Translations under genes and position numbers: made by a program | Source: Panagrolaimus kolymaensis | Taxonomy: Eukaryota > Nematoda > Chromadorea > Rhabditida > Panagrolaimidae | Assembly: GCA_028622995.1 (NCBI GenBank) | Contig: JAJQJQ010000009.1 | Span: 4,030,001-4,094,000 of the forward strand | DNA: 64,000 nucleotides | Direction: 5' to 3' | Part shown: positions 22,269 to 34,469 of the stretch, piece after piece | Layout: each line of letters begins with the position of its first letter | Position numbering within the stretch: the stretch's first letter is position 1 | Notes under the pieces: generated by a model | Database searches by the model: none | What the model saw: the letters and a program-made list of their open reading frames with translations, nothing else | Told to the model about the DNA's origin: nothing

Positions 22269-24620
22269 ATGTGCGCTTATAAAGAAAAATTTATTGGATC
22301 ATGTCCAACTTATGATGATGCGACAAGAAACTTTTACAAATCCTTAAAGTTAGCCTTAACTTTTGACGAGAAACAAAAAATATTTAACGATTTTGCTGAC
22401 AGATTTACGTTGTTTCCATATTTATGGATTATTAAAGATAGGTAAAGAATTATTATACACAAACAAAATAAAATGAAATTGTTTCAGATTATGTTCCCAT
22501 TCTCTTCAAACAGGATATCCATTGCCAAATGAAAATGTTTTTAAAGCTAATAAAATTCGTTATTTTAGATGGTTCAAACATTTGTTTTATGAAGGGATTG
22601 ATCTCTTTCGTAAATTTGGAAAAGTAATATTTTATTTTGCTAATAATAATTATGTATTTAGTAATTCTTTCTTTCAGTTGAAAAGTATGCCATTCAATAA
22701 AACATTATCTTGGTGTTATAAAAGAATTATTAACGAGTTTAAAGAAATACCAAATTTCGAAACTGAATCGTTGTATTTTGATAAACTTGTTGAAGCTCTT
22801 ACATTTCCACATTCGAGAATTATTGAATGTTACAATATTGTCTTAGAATTTTCAGGTAAATTTATTTTTGCTTGTCTCTTTCTTCTTTATCTTTTGGATT
22901 TATAAATTAACCGTTTATACTTCGTGGGCATAAATATAAATAATTCCTTTTTATAGATGCTCCTCATCCACTCAATGATTATTACACTAAAATGTTAAAA
23001 AACGTGGATCTATATAATGAGATAATATCTACGAAATCTGATGAGGAATGGTTTGATAATTTGTTAAAAACAGATGATCATGAATGTATTTGCAATAATA
23101 TTGAATCCAGAATTACTAAAAACTCCTTAAATATAAAAATCTGGAAAATTTATTTAAATTTTTTAATGATTCATGATTCTATGGTTTGTATTTAAATTAT
23201 AATACATAGAGAGCTTTAAAGTTTGTTTTCAGAAAATGCTAGAATGGTTTCGTCGATTTACCCGATTTTTCGTTGATGATGTTGAAATGAGAGAAGAATA
23301 TCGGAAACAAATTGAAAATATTGGAGCAAAACCGGCGGCTGTGGCTAAATTTTGGATTGATACCATCCGTTTTGAGCTTCATTTTGGGAGCATAGAAAGT
23401 GCTCGAAGTGTTTTAAAAAGAAGTTTGGATGCAATTATGCTTCAACCAAAATCGCTTTTTCGATTTGCTCGAAAATTTGAGAAAAAGTATGGCAATGCTG
23501 AAACAACATTGGAAACAATAAAAAAAGTTATTGAAGATGCGAATAAGAAAAATTATGAGACTTACTTATCATATACAAGATCACCAAACTTTTATTTTCA
23601 AATTAAAGAAAAAGAAGCAAACCAACCTTATTATGAGCAACTAAATTCAAATAAATGCATGAAACCTGATTTTGATAATTATTTGGCACAATTCTTATCT
23701 TTACCATTGACTATAATGGCTTACGTCATGAAAAGTTTAAAAAAGCTTCCTTATCGACAATACAAACTTTTCAAGACATGCAAATATTTTTATGCTCAAA
23801 ACAAAACTCCAATTTGTTATCGTCTCACTTTTATTGAAAACTTAATTCCAACCGTAGAATATCGCAAGCAATCATTAATTTTGTCAGATCCCAACTTTCT
23901 TGAGCTAGAAAAGTTAAAGCTCGTTAATACCCTTCATGTCAAAACTTCTGATCCTTATGTTCTTTCAAAATTAACAAAAAAATTTAGTTCTTGTATTTTG
24001 GTTTTCTTAAAGCTAATGAACCAACATTTAACATCTAAAGAATATATTTTTTTAACAGAATCAAAAACGCTTCAAGCAATATTATTTATAAAAGTTGTGA
24101 TTAAACAAAGTAATGGTTTGAAAGAAACTATCGAAAATATTATGGAAAAATTGCCAATGGCTAATGACATAAGGTAATTTTTTTTAAATTGTTAACATTT
24201 TTTTTAGTTATTATACAGAAATTTATTGAAGAACCCAACAATCATAAAAATAACGGAACTTTTTTTAGTATAAACGACAGCGCGGATATCACCGAAAATT
24301 CAGCAAAAAAACTTGCAGAATTAAAAAGATTTTCCAAAATCAAACGTTTTATACTTTCGATCAATAATCCTTTGAATGCCGAAGATTTTTGTGATTTTTT
24401 AAAGGTATCGTTTAATATATTAAGCTTTAGTTTTGATTATGATTTTTAGATAAACGCCGAAGAAAATTCAATGTTCAAGCTAACCTTTAACAATAATTTT
24501 TATATAAATAATAATGAAGGGATAGAGTTTTTTAAAAACAATGTGAAAATTTTTATTGCCAAAAACTGGAATGAAGATGAAAAACCGCGTTTCTATTGTG
24601 AAATACCATGGACAACATAA
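22269..24620 (+). CDS. HAT-repeat and F-box-like fusion protein, unit C
   Basis: 653 aa, same seven exons as A and B. The only changes I noticed are Lys for Glu in exon 1 (DEKQK for DEKEK) and Pro for Thr near the end of exon 5 (KLPMAND for KLTMAND). Both are shared with unit D, or resemble it, so small conversion tracts from D are likely. The 5' flank is of the D type up to about 22,150. Confidence 0.7.
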
Positions 24621-24912
24621 TGAAATTAGCCTTATTTTTATGGTAAAATAAAAATTGTATTTAATTAAAATAAATTTTTTATTGAGTTTTTGTTTAAATT
24701 TTTAATTGGTCGACAAAAAAAGGTAAAAGAACAAAAAGTAAATATGTAAAACTACCATTTGAAAAGATAAAATCTCATAGATTTTAAAATCTTCAGCATA
24801 AAAATTTGATGAAAAAAAGCATAAAAAATGATCAATGAAATACACAGAATACTTTATTGGAAAATATGAAAACATAAGTACATTAAAAAAAACAATACAA
24901 AATATATGTTAG

Positions 24913-26575
24913 TCAATCTACAGATTCTTCTTTTTCCATTTTAAGTTTCTTGTTCACAGGTCCTTCAGATGATCCTCGATGATAATGAATAATTTCTATA
25001 GATCCATCATCGTCGTCGTCGGCTTCTTCCTCAGGGATGAACTTTTTCAAGCTTTTCTGAACATGAGTTTTGCTTGAGTTGAGATCACCAAATCTTATAC
25101 CAATTAGTCTTATCTGAAAAGAAAGCATATTAGCGAACACTTAAAGCCAAAATAAAGCTTACTTCAACATTTCCAAGTTCTTTCATAATGATATCAAATT
25201 TGTTTTTAGAATAGGTAATAAAAGAGTCATTCAAAGCAAATGCTTCCTTCAGATCATATGAATATGTTTTGACTTCAAAGTTAGACAATTTGATTTTGAT
25301 TGTGAGAGCTCCAACATTCGAAATAGATCCACGAGAAGCTTTCTTTATTGCACTTTCAATAACAGAATATCCACGATCAAGTGCTTCTTGGCCACTGCAT
25401 TTCTTGAAACTTTCTTCATGACCTTTTGTGAGTTGACCTTCTGAAAAAACCATACATGAATTTGAAAGAAAAGCTAATAGAAGCCTTACCATAACATATC
25501 AAACGACCACGAGATGGATTTGCCAAACCATCATGAGAGAAATTATGCAGCACACCACTATCAACTCCAGCCATAACACAAGCGAAATGTCCCCATGATG
25601 CAGAAGTTTCTCCACCAGTAATCACACGCAACTTGTGCCGATTCTTCCATAAATCTTCGCCAGTAATAATTCCTAATTCTTTCAGAGTATCTGACGTTTT
25701 TGGACCAATTCCAGGATACTGAAAAGTAACTGTGTAAGCTAAGAAAACAAATAACCAAAAATCATTACCTTCTTCAGCGGAGTTTTATAGATGAATTCTT
25801 CCAAAACATTTGGATCATGCTCTAATACAAAGATTCCATGTGGTTTATTGATATCGCTGCAAACTTTAGCCAAAATTCGACTATGAGCGACTCCAGCGGT
25901 TACTAGTAGATTAGTTCGTAACAGAATATTATCACAAATATACGCAACAAGCTAAAACATCAATGCTTATAAACAACACAATAGAGGAAAGTAACATACG
26001 CCTTAAACAATAACATCATAAAACAATTCTCCATGGCATTTAACTTGTTCCAAATTGCAATATTCACACAGCGTCGGTTCATTTCTTGCAAGAATACGGC
26101 ATTCGACTAACAGATCATCCTTTCGGAACTTATTACATTTGCATGGACCATCGTACAAATTGACGTATAAGTAATCTAAAACATGACAATGTAAACAAAT
26201 TATAGAGAACATCTTACTCACCAGGTTCTTTTCGATTCAAGAATATATTCGTAATCTCAATATAAGCTTCATCCAATCCAGCATGTATCACTTCTGGATC
26301 AAACATACTTAGTACTTGAAAGAATCGATCAGATGCATCACCATAGCACGTAAAATCTGATGGAACTATTACCAAACCAGGACATCTTTCTTTTGCTCGA
26401 AAACCAGGCATTCCGGAACATATACCATACTTTCTTGCTTCATAGTTCGCAGTACTCTAAAAAGTTACATATATACATACATTTTTACAACGAATAATTA
26501 CATACCAGCATAAAATTAGATCCAACAGCCATTGGAGTAGTTTTCAATCGTGGATTTTTGTCCTTTTCACATTTG
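24913..26575 (-). pseudogene. DNA polymerase kappa-like pseudogene, unit D (patchwork of other copies)
   Basis: Reading along plus coordinates, 24913-25620 matches the B/C type. About 25,620-25,930 matches the complete copy E (for example a distinctive intron near 25,722-25,767). The next 100 bases match C, including the TAA after DVIV at 26003-26005. Then comes an E-like part of the Cys-rich exon, then C type again to the 5' end. It shares GICSGMP and the lost catalytic Asp with C. Non-functional as a polymerase. Confidence 0.75.
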
Positions 26576-26969
26576 TTAAAGTTGCAATAATAAAACAATG
26601 TCTTCAATTTGTTCAATAACTTCTTTAGCCAATAAGTACATGGACCAATTATTTTCAACACGGGTTTTAAATTCATTAAGCTAAAAATATTTTTTTAAAT
26701 CAATTTCAAACAGAACAAACACTTACTCTTTTAATTGCATCTTCTGCATCTTCGACAGTTTCAGCAACAACTTGTTCCAATAAATAATAGAGTCGACCAA
26801 GTAAAAGTTCTGGATCAGCAAGATTGTTGTCTACTTGATATTTTAACGTGTTCAAAATTTCGTTTAAAGTAAAATATTCAAGATCAAGCTAAAAACACAT
26901 TTATATAAACATAATTAAATGAATAAAAATTCTTACTAAATTGTGTTGTCCAAGTTGTTGAACTGACAT
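26576..26969 (-). CDS. Conserved 99-aa helical protein, unit D
   Basis: Exons 26937-26969, 26727-26888 and 26576-26680. Sequence appears identical to unit C. Together with C this gives two copies of the diverged form beside two copies of the A/B form. Confidence 0.57.
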
Positions 26970-28996
26970 CGAAGTTTCAAATGAAGGCAGCCAAAGCTTG
27001 AAAAATGTAAAACCGAAAAAAGCTTTTTACAGATTTTTTTAGGGTAAGCTTTCTCTCTTTTTTTCTCAAGCTCTCTCGCTTTTCTATCGCTCTTTTCCAC
27101 TCTCTTTCCTTCTTTTTTCTTTCGCTCATTTCCATTTTTTTTTACAATGTTTTTACTTTGCCATTTATCTTTCCGCTTTTTTTTGTTGTCATTCAACTTT
27201 AGTTATTATCTTTAGTTACTTTATTTTCTTTCTATTCTCCATTAATTGCATTCTTCTCTATCCTTTATATTTCACTAAGCTTCTGTTTTTTAACTCAATA
27301 AATATTCCACAAAAAAGGATTTTGCTTTTACGTTTAAGACGAATTCTCCGACAATATTTTCGATTTTTGGTAGAGAAATTTTTTTTTATGCATTCCTATG
27401 TAAAAATGGATGGGGAATCTGAAAAAATGGTCTCATAGCTCAGTAAATTTTTTTGGCCTATTCTGAACATATTTTCTGAAAATTTGAATGTTTCAGACAT
27501 AAATTAATTAAAAATCAGGAATATGGAAATTTTTTTATTCTTTTCTATCAATATATGTTTTCAACCATGATAAATCGATTGGTGACAATATAGCTTTTCA
27601 TATCGTTATCATGGAGAAATACCTATACCTCCACACATGTCGCCGCAAAACTTTTTTTCCTGAATTCTGAGTGATGATGGCATCAACAAACGAAATATAG
27701 CACCGATTCTCCCACATTTTTTAAGCAACACAAATGCATATTTCTTTACCCAATTTTTTCTTAACATTATGGCTTTTTAAAATGTTATTGCATGGATCTT
27801 CATCCTTCTCATAGTTGGTGTCTAATATCTTCATCTAATATTTCTAAGGTTTTTCCACCAGGCAACTAATTTCCTTACCCAAATTACGTCAAGTAACCCC
27901 AAATGCTAGAATACACCTCAATAATAATAGTAAATTGCTTTTAATAATACCAATTTGTTTCTTTCAAATAAAAAAAGTCATTTAACGCCGACGTTCAGCC
28001 GGCAATGAATGTTATTCATTGCAAATCATTTAGCATTTTTGAGCATATTTGGGTCTTCCTTTGCATGTGTAACCTGAGTTACCTCGGTGTTATTACTTGT
28101 GCTTGGTTCACTCATAGGTTGTTCATTAGCCTTTATTAATCCTTACATAAATATAAATACAATACAAAGGGAATAAACGCCAAATGCGCCACTTTGAATG
28201 AAATGCGCATGCTGGGAATGTAATCAAAACAAAAGCAGCAAGCAAATTATTTTTTTTTTATTTGGCTACCTGTCATTAAAGTATCCGCACCTTCCATTTT
28301 TTTCCTTACCCCATAAAACCCTGTCTCATGGTATACTTCTTTTGAAAATGAATAATATTGTACTAATTTAAATTTTTTGCTTTTTACAATTTTCTTTTTT
28401 CTTGCTACCATTTTTTGTTCTTAAAGCACCTTTTTATATCTTTATTTATTTTATTTAGATGTTAAAACTATTAAGCTTTTATTATTACGGAAATTATTGT
28501 CAGTGCAGCTTTTTTTATAGCATTATTACTTTATTTAACATCACTTTTGTTAATGTATTTTTAACCTTTGAATATTTCTGTTATTTTTCTGCAATTAAAC
28601 AGATTTATATATAAAAAAATGATAATAGGTTATTTCATATAGACTTCAAATTTTGTATCAGAATTTCCTTTAAAAATTATATTTCTTAAGCTACGATATC
28701 TTACCAAATATTCGAGCCAACTGTTCTTTTTAGCAGCCCTGTAAGTTGCGGCTATCTTCGTGCAAATTTTAAAACGATTTTTGAGACGACTTTTTTGATT
28801 ATGCGTACTATATCTTTCCAAAACTTGCTTATCTTAACTAAGAGCTTTCATATACTGTAAGCAAAATATGAAACAAATACATTTCTTAGATCCCGAAAGC
28901 CCCTTTACATCTTGTTACTATTTTCTATTGATTTTTTTAGTTTCAAGAAAGCCGAACTACTTTGTACTTGTCACATCCGAGCTAATTATTATTAAA
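26970..28996. other. Long head-to-head spacer, unit D
   Basis: Copy of the unit C spacer, with no visible difference over about 1.9 kb. The open frames at 26936-27196 and 28630-28821 are low-complexity and not called. Confidence 0.45.
28002..28022. repeat. Perfect 9-bp inverted repeat with 3-nt loop (unit D)
   Basis: Same hairpin as in unit C, 6,728 nt further on. Confidence 0.5.
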
Positions 28997-31350
28997 ATGT
29001 GCGCTTATAAAGAAAAATTTATTGGATCATGTCCAACTTATGATGATGCGACAAGAAACTTTTACAAATCCTTAAAATCAGCTAAAACTTTTGAGGAGAA
29101 ACAAAAAATATTTAACGATTTTGCTAACAAATTTACATTATTTCCATATTTATGGATTATTAAAAATAGGTAAAGAATTATTATACACAAACAAAATAAA
29201 ATGAAATTGTTTCAGATTATGTTCCCATTCTCTTCAAACAGGATATCCATTGCCAAATGAAAATGTTTTTAAAGCTAATAAAATTCGTTATTTTAGATGG
29301 TTCAAACATTTGTTTTATGAAGGGATTGATCTCTTTCGTAAATTTGGAAAAGTAATATTTTATTTTGCTAATAATAATTATGTATTTAGTAATTCTTTCT
29401 TTCAGTTGAAAAGTATGCCATTCAATAAAACATTATCTTGGTGTTATAAAAGAATTATTAACGAGTTTAAAGAAATACCAAATTTCGAAACTGAATCGTT
29501 GTATTTTGATAAACTTGTTGAAGGTCTTACATTTCCACATTCGAGAATTATTGAATGTTACAATATTGTCTTAGAATTTTCAGGTAAATTTATTTTTGCA
29601 TACCTCTTTCTTCTTTATTTCTTTTTAAATAAATTTAGTGGACATAAAAATAAATAATTCTTTTTTATAGATTCCCACCGTCCATTGATGGGTTATTACA
29701 ATAAAATGTTAAAAAATTGGAAGCTTTATAATGAAATAATGTCTTCGGAATCTGATGAAGAATGGTTTGATAATTTGTTAAAAACAGATGATCCTGAATG
29801 TATTTGCAATAATATCCAATCCAGAATTGCTAGAGACCCATTAAACGTTCAATTGTGGAAAATTTATTTGAATTTTTTAATGAATCATGATTCTATGGTT
29901 TGTTGTTTTTAGATTATAATACGAACCTTGTCTTAAAGTTACGATTTTAAGAAAATGTTGGAATGGTTTCGTAGATTTACCCGATTTTTCGTTGACGATG
30001 TTGAAATGAAAGAAGAGTATCGCCAACAAATTGAAAGAGTTGGAGCAAAACCGGCTGCTGTAGCCAAATTTTGGATTGATGCCATCCGTTTTGAGCTTCA
30101 TTTTGGGAACATAGAAAGTGCTCGAGATGTTTTGAAAAGAAGTTTGGATGCAATTATGCTTCAACCAAAATCGCTTTTTCGATTTGCTCGAAAATTTGAG
30201 AAAAAGTATGACAATGCTGAAACAACATTGGAAACAATAAAAAAAGTTATTGAAGATGCAAATGAGAAAAATTATGACATTTACCTATCATATACAAGAT
30301 CTCCAAATTTTTATTCACAAATTAAAGAAAAAGAAGAATCGAAACCATATTATGAGCAACCAAATTCAAATAAATGCATGAAAACTGATTTCGATAATTA
30401 TTTGGAACAATTCTTATCTTTACCATCGACTATAATGGCTTACGTCATGAAAAGTTTAAAAAAGCTTCCTTATCGACAATACAAACTTTTCATGGCATGC
30501 AAATATTTTTATGCTCAAAGCAAAACTCCAATTTGTTATCGTCTCACTTTTATTGAAAACTTAATTCCAACGGCACAATATCGCAAGCAATCATTAATTT
30601 TGTCCGATCCAAACTTCCTTGGCTTAGAAAAGTTAAAGCTCGTTAATACCCTTCATGTCAAAAGTTCAGATCCTTATGTTCTTTCAAAATTAACCAACAA
30701 ATTTAGTTCTTGTATTTTGGTTTTCTTAAAGCTTATGAATCAGCATTTAACATGCAAAGAATATATTTTTTTGACTGAATCAAAAACTCTTCAAGCAATA
30801 TCTTTCATAAAAGTCGTGATTAAACGAAATGATAATTCTCGAGAAACTATTGAAAACGTTATGAAAAAATTACCAAGGGCTAATAACATAACGTAATTTT
30901 TTTTAATCAGCTCATTTTTTTTAACAGAGAAAAAAATAAATCTTCATAATGGAGATATCTCAATTTAAAAAAAAAAGAAAAATTTTTAGAATACTCGACA
31001 GCGCAAAAATAACACAAAATTCAGCAAAGAATCTTGCAGATTTAAATAAATTTTCCAAAATCAAACGTTTTACACTTACAATCAATAATTCTTTGAATGT
31101 CCAAGATTTTTGTAAATTCTTAAAGGTATTTTTTTTATGGTAGTAATCGTTTAAAAAATTTCTTTTTTAGAAAAACGCCGAAAATAATTCAAAGTTTAAA
31201 ATACATTTTAATCCAAATTTTTTTGCCAATAATAATGAAGAGATGGAATTTGAAAAATATGTGGAAAATTTTATTACCGAAAATTGGAATGATGAAGAAC
31301 AACCCCGTTTACAATGCTCTGAGTTATTTTTTCCATTATTCACAATATAA
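28997..31350 (+). CDS. HAT-repeat and F-box-like fusion protein, unit D (diverged paralogue)
   Basis: Same seven-exon structure and all phases kept, about 652 aa. Exons 2 and 3 are nearly identical to the other copies; exons 4-7 differ at many residues. HAT core (KFWIDAIRFELHFGNIESAR) and F-box-like segment (LPSTIMAYVMKSLKKLP, then FMACKYFYAQ) are intact. The C-terminal exon is longer and ends in a hydrophobic stretch (LFFPLFTI) instead of EIPWTT. No stop or frameshift despite many substitutions, so this paralogue looks maintained by selection. The fifth exon ends ATAAC instead of ATAAG before GT; the next acceptor keeps the frame (T-I-L-D-S). Confidence 0.72.
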
Positions 31351-31511
31351 AAATAGATTTTTTTGCTGTATTTGTCTTTAAACTTTCTTTCGATTGCAAA
31401 AAAATAAACAAAAAAATATTTGAACAATTTTCCTTTTTAACTTAAAAAGCTGCAACCAAAAAATTTGTAAAAAAAAGTTTCCAAAAACTGTTCATTCGAT
31501 CAAACAAAAAC

Positions 31512-33514
31512 GAATACTTTATTGGGTAACAAGAAAACGTAAGTACATAAAAAAAACAATACAAAATATTTGTTAGTCAATCAATAGATTCTTCTTTTTC
31601 CATTTTAAGTTTCTTGTTCACAGGTCCTCCAGATGATCCTCGATGAAAGTGAATAATTTCGATAGCTCCATCATCGTCGTCGTCGGCTTCTTCCTCAGGG
31701 ATGAACTTTTTCAAGCTTTTCTGAACATGAGTTTTGCTTGAGTTGAGATCACCAAATCTTATACCAATTAGTCTTATCTGAAAAAGAAAGCATATTAGCG
31801 ACCACTTAAAGCAAAAATAAAACTTACTTCGACATTTCCAAGTTCTTTCATAATGATATCAAATTTGTTTTTAGAATAGGTAATAAAAGAGTCATTCAAA
31901 GCAAACGCTTCCTTCAGATCATATGAATATGTTTTGACTTCAAAGCTAGCCAATTTGATTTTGATTGTAAGAGCTCCAACATTCGAAATAGATCCACGAG
32001 AAGCTTTCTTTATTGCACTTTCAATAACATAATATCCACGATCGATTGCTTCTTGTCCACTGCATTTCTTGAAACTTTCTTCATGCCCTTTTGTAAGCGG
32101 ACCTTCTGAAAAAACCATACATGAATTTGAAAGAAAAGCTAATAGAACCCTCTCTTACCATAACATATCAAACGACCACGAGATGGGTTTGCCAAACCAT
32201 CATGAGAGAAATTATGCAGCACACCACCATCAACTCCAGCCATAACACAAGCGAAATGTCCCCATGATGCAGAAGTTTCTCCACCAGTAATCACACGCAA
32301 CTTGTGCCGATTCTTCCATAAATCTTCGCCAGTAATAATTCCTAATTCTTTCAGAGTATCTGACGTTTTTGGACCAATTCCAGGATACTGAAAAGTAACT
32401 GTGTAAGCTAAGAAAACAAATAACCAAAAATCATTACCTTCTTCAGCGGAGTTTTATAGATGAATTCTTCCAAAACATTTGGATCATGCTCTAATACAAA
32501 GATTCCATGTGGTTTATTGATATCGCTGCAAACTTTAGCCAAAATTCGACTATGAGCGACTCCAGCGGTTACTAGTAGATTAGTTCGTAACAGAATATTA
32601 TCACAAATATACGCAACAAGCTATAAAGTAAATAACCATAAATAAAGCAGCAATGTATGTAAAGTAACATACTCCTTCAACAGTAACATCATAAAACAAT
32701 TCTCCATGGCATTTAACTTGTTCCAAATTGCAATATTCACACAGCGTCGGTTCATTTCTTGCAAGAATACGGCATTCGACTAACAGATCATCCTTTCGGA
32801 ACTTATTACATTTGCATGGACCATCGTAAACATTCACGTATAAGTAATCTAAAACATGAAGAATGTAAACAAGATATCAAGAATAGCTAACTCACCAGGT
32901 TCTTTTCGATTCAAGAATATATTCGTAATCTCAATATAAGCTTCATCCAATCCAGCGTGTATCACTTCTGGATCAAACATACTTAGTACTTGGAAAAATC
33001 GATCAGATGCATCTCCATAACATGTAAAATCTGATGGAACTATTACCAAACTAGGACATCGTTCTTTTGCTCGAAAACCAGGCATTCCTGAACGTATACC
33101 ATACTTTCTTGCTTCATAGTTAGCAGTACTCTAAAAAGTTTCATATATACATATTTTTAGAACGAATAGTTTCATACCAACATAAAATTAGATCCCACTG
33201 CCATTGGAGAAGTTTTCAATCGTGGATTTTTGTCCATTTCACATTGAGCAAAGAAGCAATCCAGATCCAAGTGAACAATTAGACGGAATCTGATACTTTC
33301 TTTGCAATGATTAACGAGATTCTCAAACTAAAAAGAGATAAACTTAGAGCTTTATTACAATGAAAGAAAAACTCACAGCTTTAGCACATTTTTGTAATTC
33401 ATTATTTGAACTTCCTTGTAATTCACCAGCAATAACAGTTGCAGCTTTTATCAATTCACTTTTCTTATCAGCAATTCGTTGTTGAAACACAGAAGAACTA
33501 GAATTGGATGCCAT
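31512..33514. repeat. Array unit E: polymerase-only partial unit
   Basis: Rightmost member. It has homology to A-D from downstream of the polymerase stop up to the catalytic exon. Further 5' the sequence is unique (true first exons), and no HAT/F-box gene follows before the potassium channel. It may represent the ancestral polymerase locus from which the array grew leftward. Confidence 0.8.
31577..33514 (-). CDS. polk-1: DNA polymerase kappa (Y-family translesion polymerase), complete copy
   Basis: Eight exons join in phase (33377-33514, 33178-33327, 32896-33130, 32673-32848, 32438-32620, 32159-32387, 31828-32105, 31577-31777), giving 529 aa. VHLDLDCFFAQCE at 64-76 carries the first metal-binding Asp (D67). 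SNFML/STANYEARKYGIRSGMPGFRAKERCP and FDPEVIHAGLDEAYIEIT (D158, E159) match polymerase kappa closely. LVTAGVAHSRILAKVCSDINKP is the palm end, YPGIGPKTSD the thumb, and FEVKTYSYD plus ELGNVEIRLIGIRFGDL the little finger. An exon with six Cys (186, 188, 200, 211, 214, 221) is inserted between palm parts. An acidic run and a Lys-rich tail end the protein. It extends primers past damaged bases in the nucleus. The C-terminal zinc fingers of vertebrate kappa are absent. The start is the first ATG of exon 1; the leader is Ser-rich. Confidence 0.88.
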
Positions 33515-34469
33515 TCAGAGAAAGTTAAAAATATGTTGCTTGAAGGAGACTAAAATCAATGTTTTTTGTTTGTTGTTTGATTGAATCAAATCATTTTGCG
33601 AAACATAAACTTTTTTCATTGAAGGTTTGACAAACAAAAATTTTCGAGAGTTGCTTTTTTTAGAGAAAAGCTTTTCCCGCAAACATCATTATCGCTTTAG
33701 GATCAAAATTGTTTTTGTTCAATTTGAATTTCAAAGGTACAAAAATAGGTATGTAAAAGTTTTTGTTTCTCCTATTTTCTTTAAAAATGGAGATGGATTT
33801 ATAATTAATAATAAAAGCTTGTGTTATAAAAACTAAATTATTAAATTGGCGATCAGTCAATAACAAAGGTAAAAAGCTAAACGAAGGTTGTAATGAAAGC
33901 AGAAAATAAAAAAGCGATTGATTTGAGTTTTAACATTTCCTAATCGAATCTGTTTTATTTCTTTTTAGTTAGTTACTTTAGTAAGAAAAAGATCTTGAAT
34001 TTATTTGCTTATCGTTTTGTCTTATAAACTTGCATATAAGTTTGTACCTTTTTGATTTATGGAAGATGCCTAAACTTTTTTTTACCCTCGTTCTTTGTTT
34101 TATTTTTATTGCTTCCTTTTTAGGTTGGATTTACCCTTCCTAAATCCAACCAAACCAATAAATAGCCAATGAAATAAATTTTTTTATACACTTTGTGTTT
34201 TATTTTATTTTATTTTTATTGTTACTCACCCGTCTGGTTGCAGCAACCTTAAAATTTGATTAAAGATAAAACAAAAGCAAAGCAAGAAATAAAAAAAAAG
34301 AAGTTTGGAGTTTATTTAAAAGCCAATGTTGCAATTTTTGTGTTCAATAAAAAAAAGAAGAAGACCAAGTTTCTAATCCATTCTTTTTTTTATTGTTAAA
34401 TTTGTTGTTAGTTGCTGAGAGGAAAAAAAGTTACATAATTCCTCAATGCTATTTTTTTGGTTGTAAAAA
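33515..34469. promoter_or_regulatory. Divergent intergenic region between polymerase kappa and the TWK channel
   Basis: About 950 bp of AT-rich DNA between outward-facing starts. Two short overlapping open frames at 33627-33866 have no recognisable content. No motif is called. Confidence 0.35.

Larger units (their letters stand above)
18118..24846. repeat. Tandem array unit C, 6,729 nt, mosaic
   Basis: Third unit. The first 1.1 kb equals unit B. About 19,200-22,150 instead equals unit D (offset 6,728). From about 22,150 to the end it equals A and B again. The size increase comes from a longer head-to-head spacer. Confidence 0.92.
24847..31511. repeat. Tandem array unit D, about 6.67 kb, most diverged of the four
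   Basis: Fourth unit. Its polymerase section alternates between stretches that match B/C, E and C. Its spacer equals that of C. Its HAT/F-box gene is clearly older, with many amino-acid differences from exon 4 onward. After its 3' end the homology continues into the complete polymerase of the right end. Confidence 0.9.

Noticed and set aside
29877..30164. 95-codon minus-strand frame inside the unit D HAT/F-box gene
   Set aside because: Antisense shadow of the coding exon; no independent signals.
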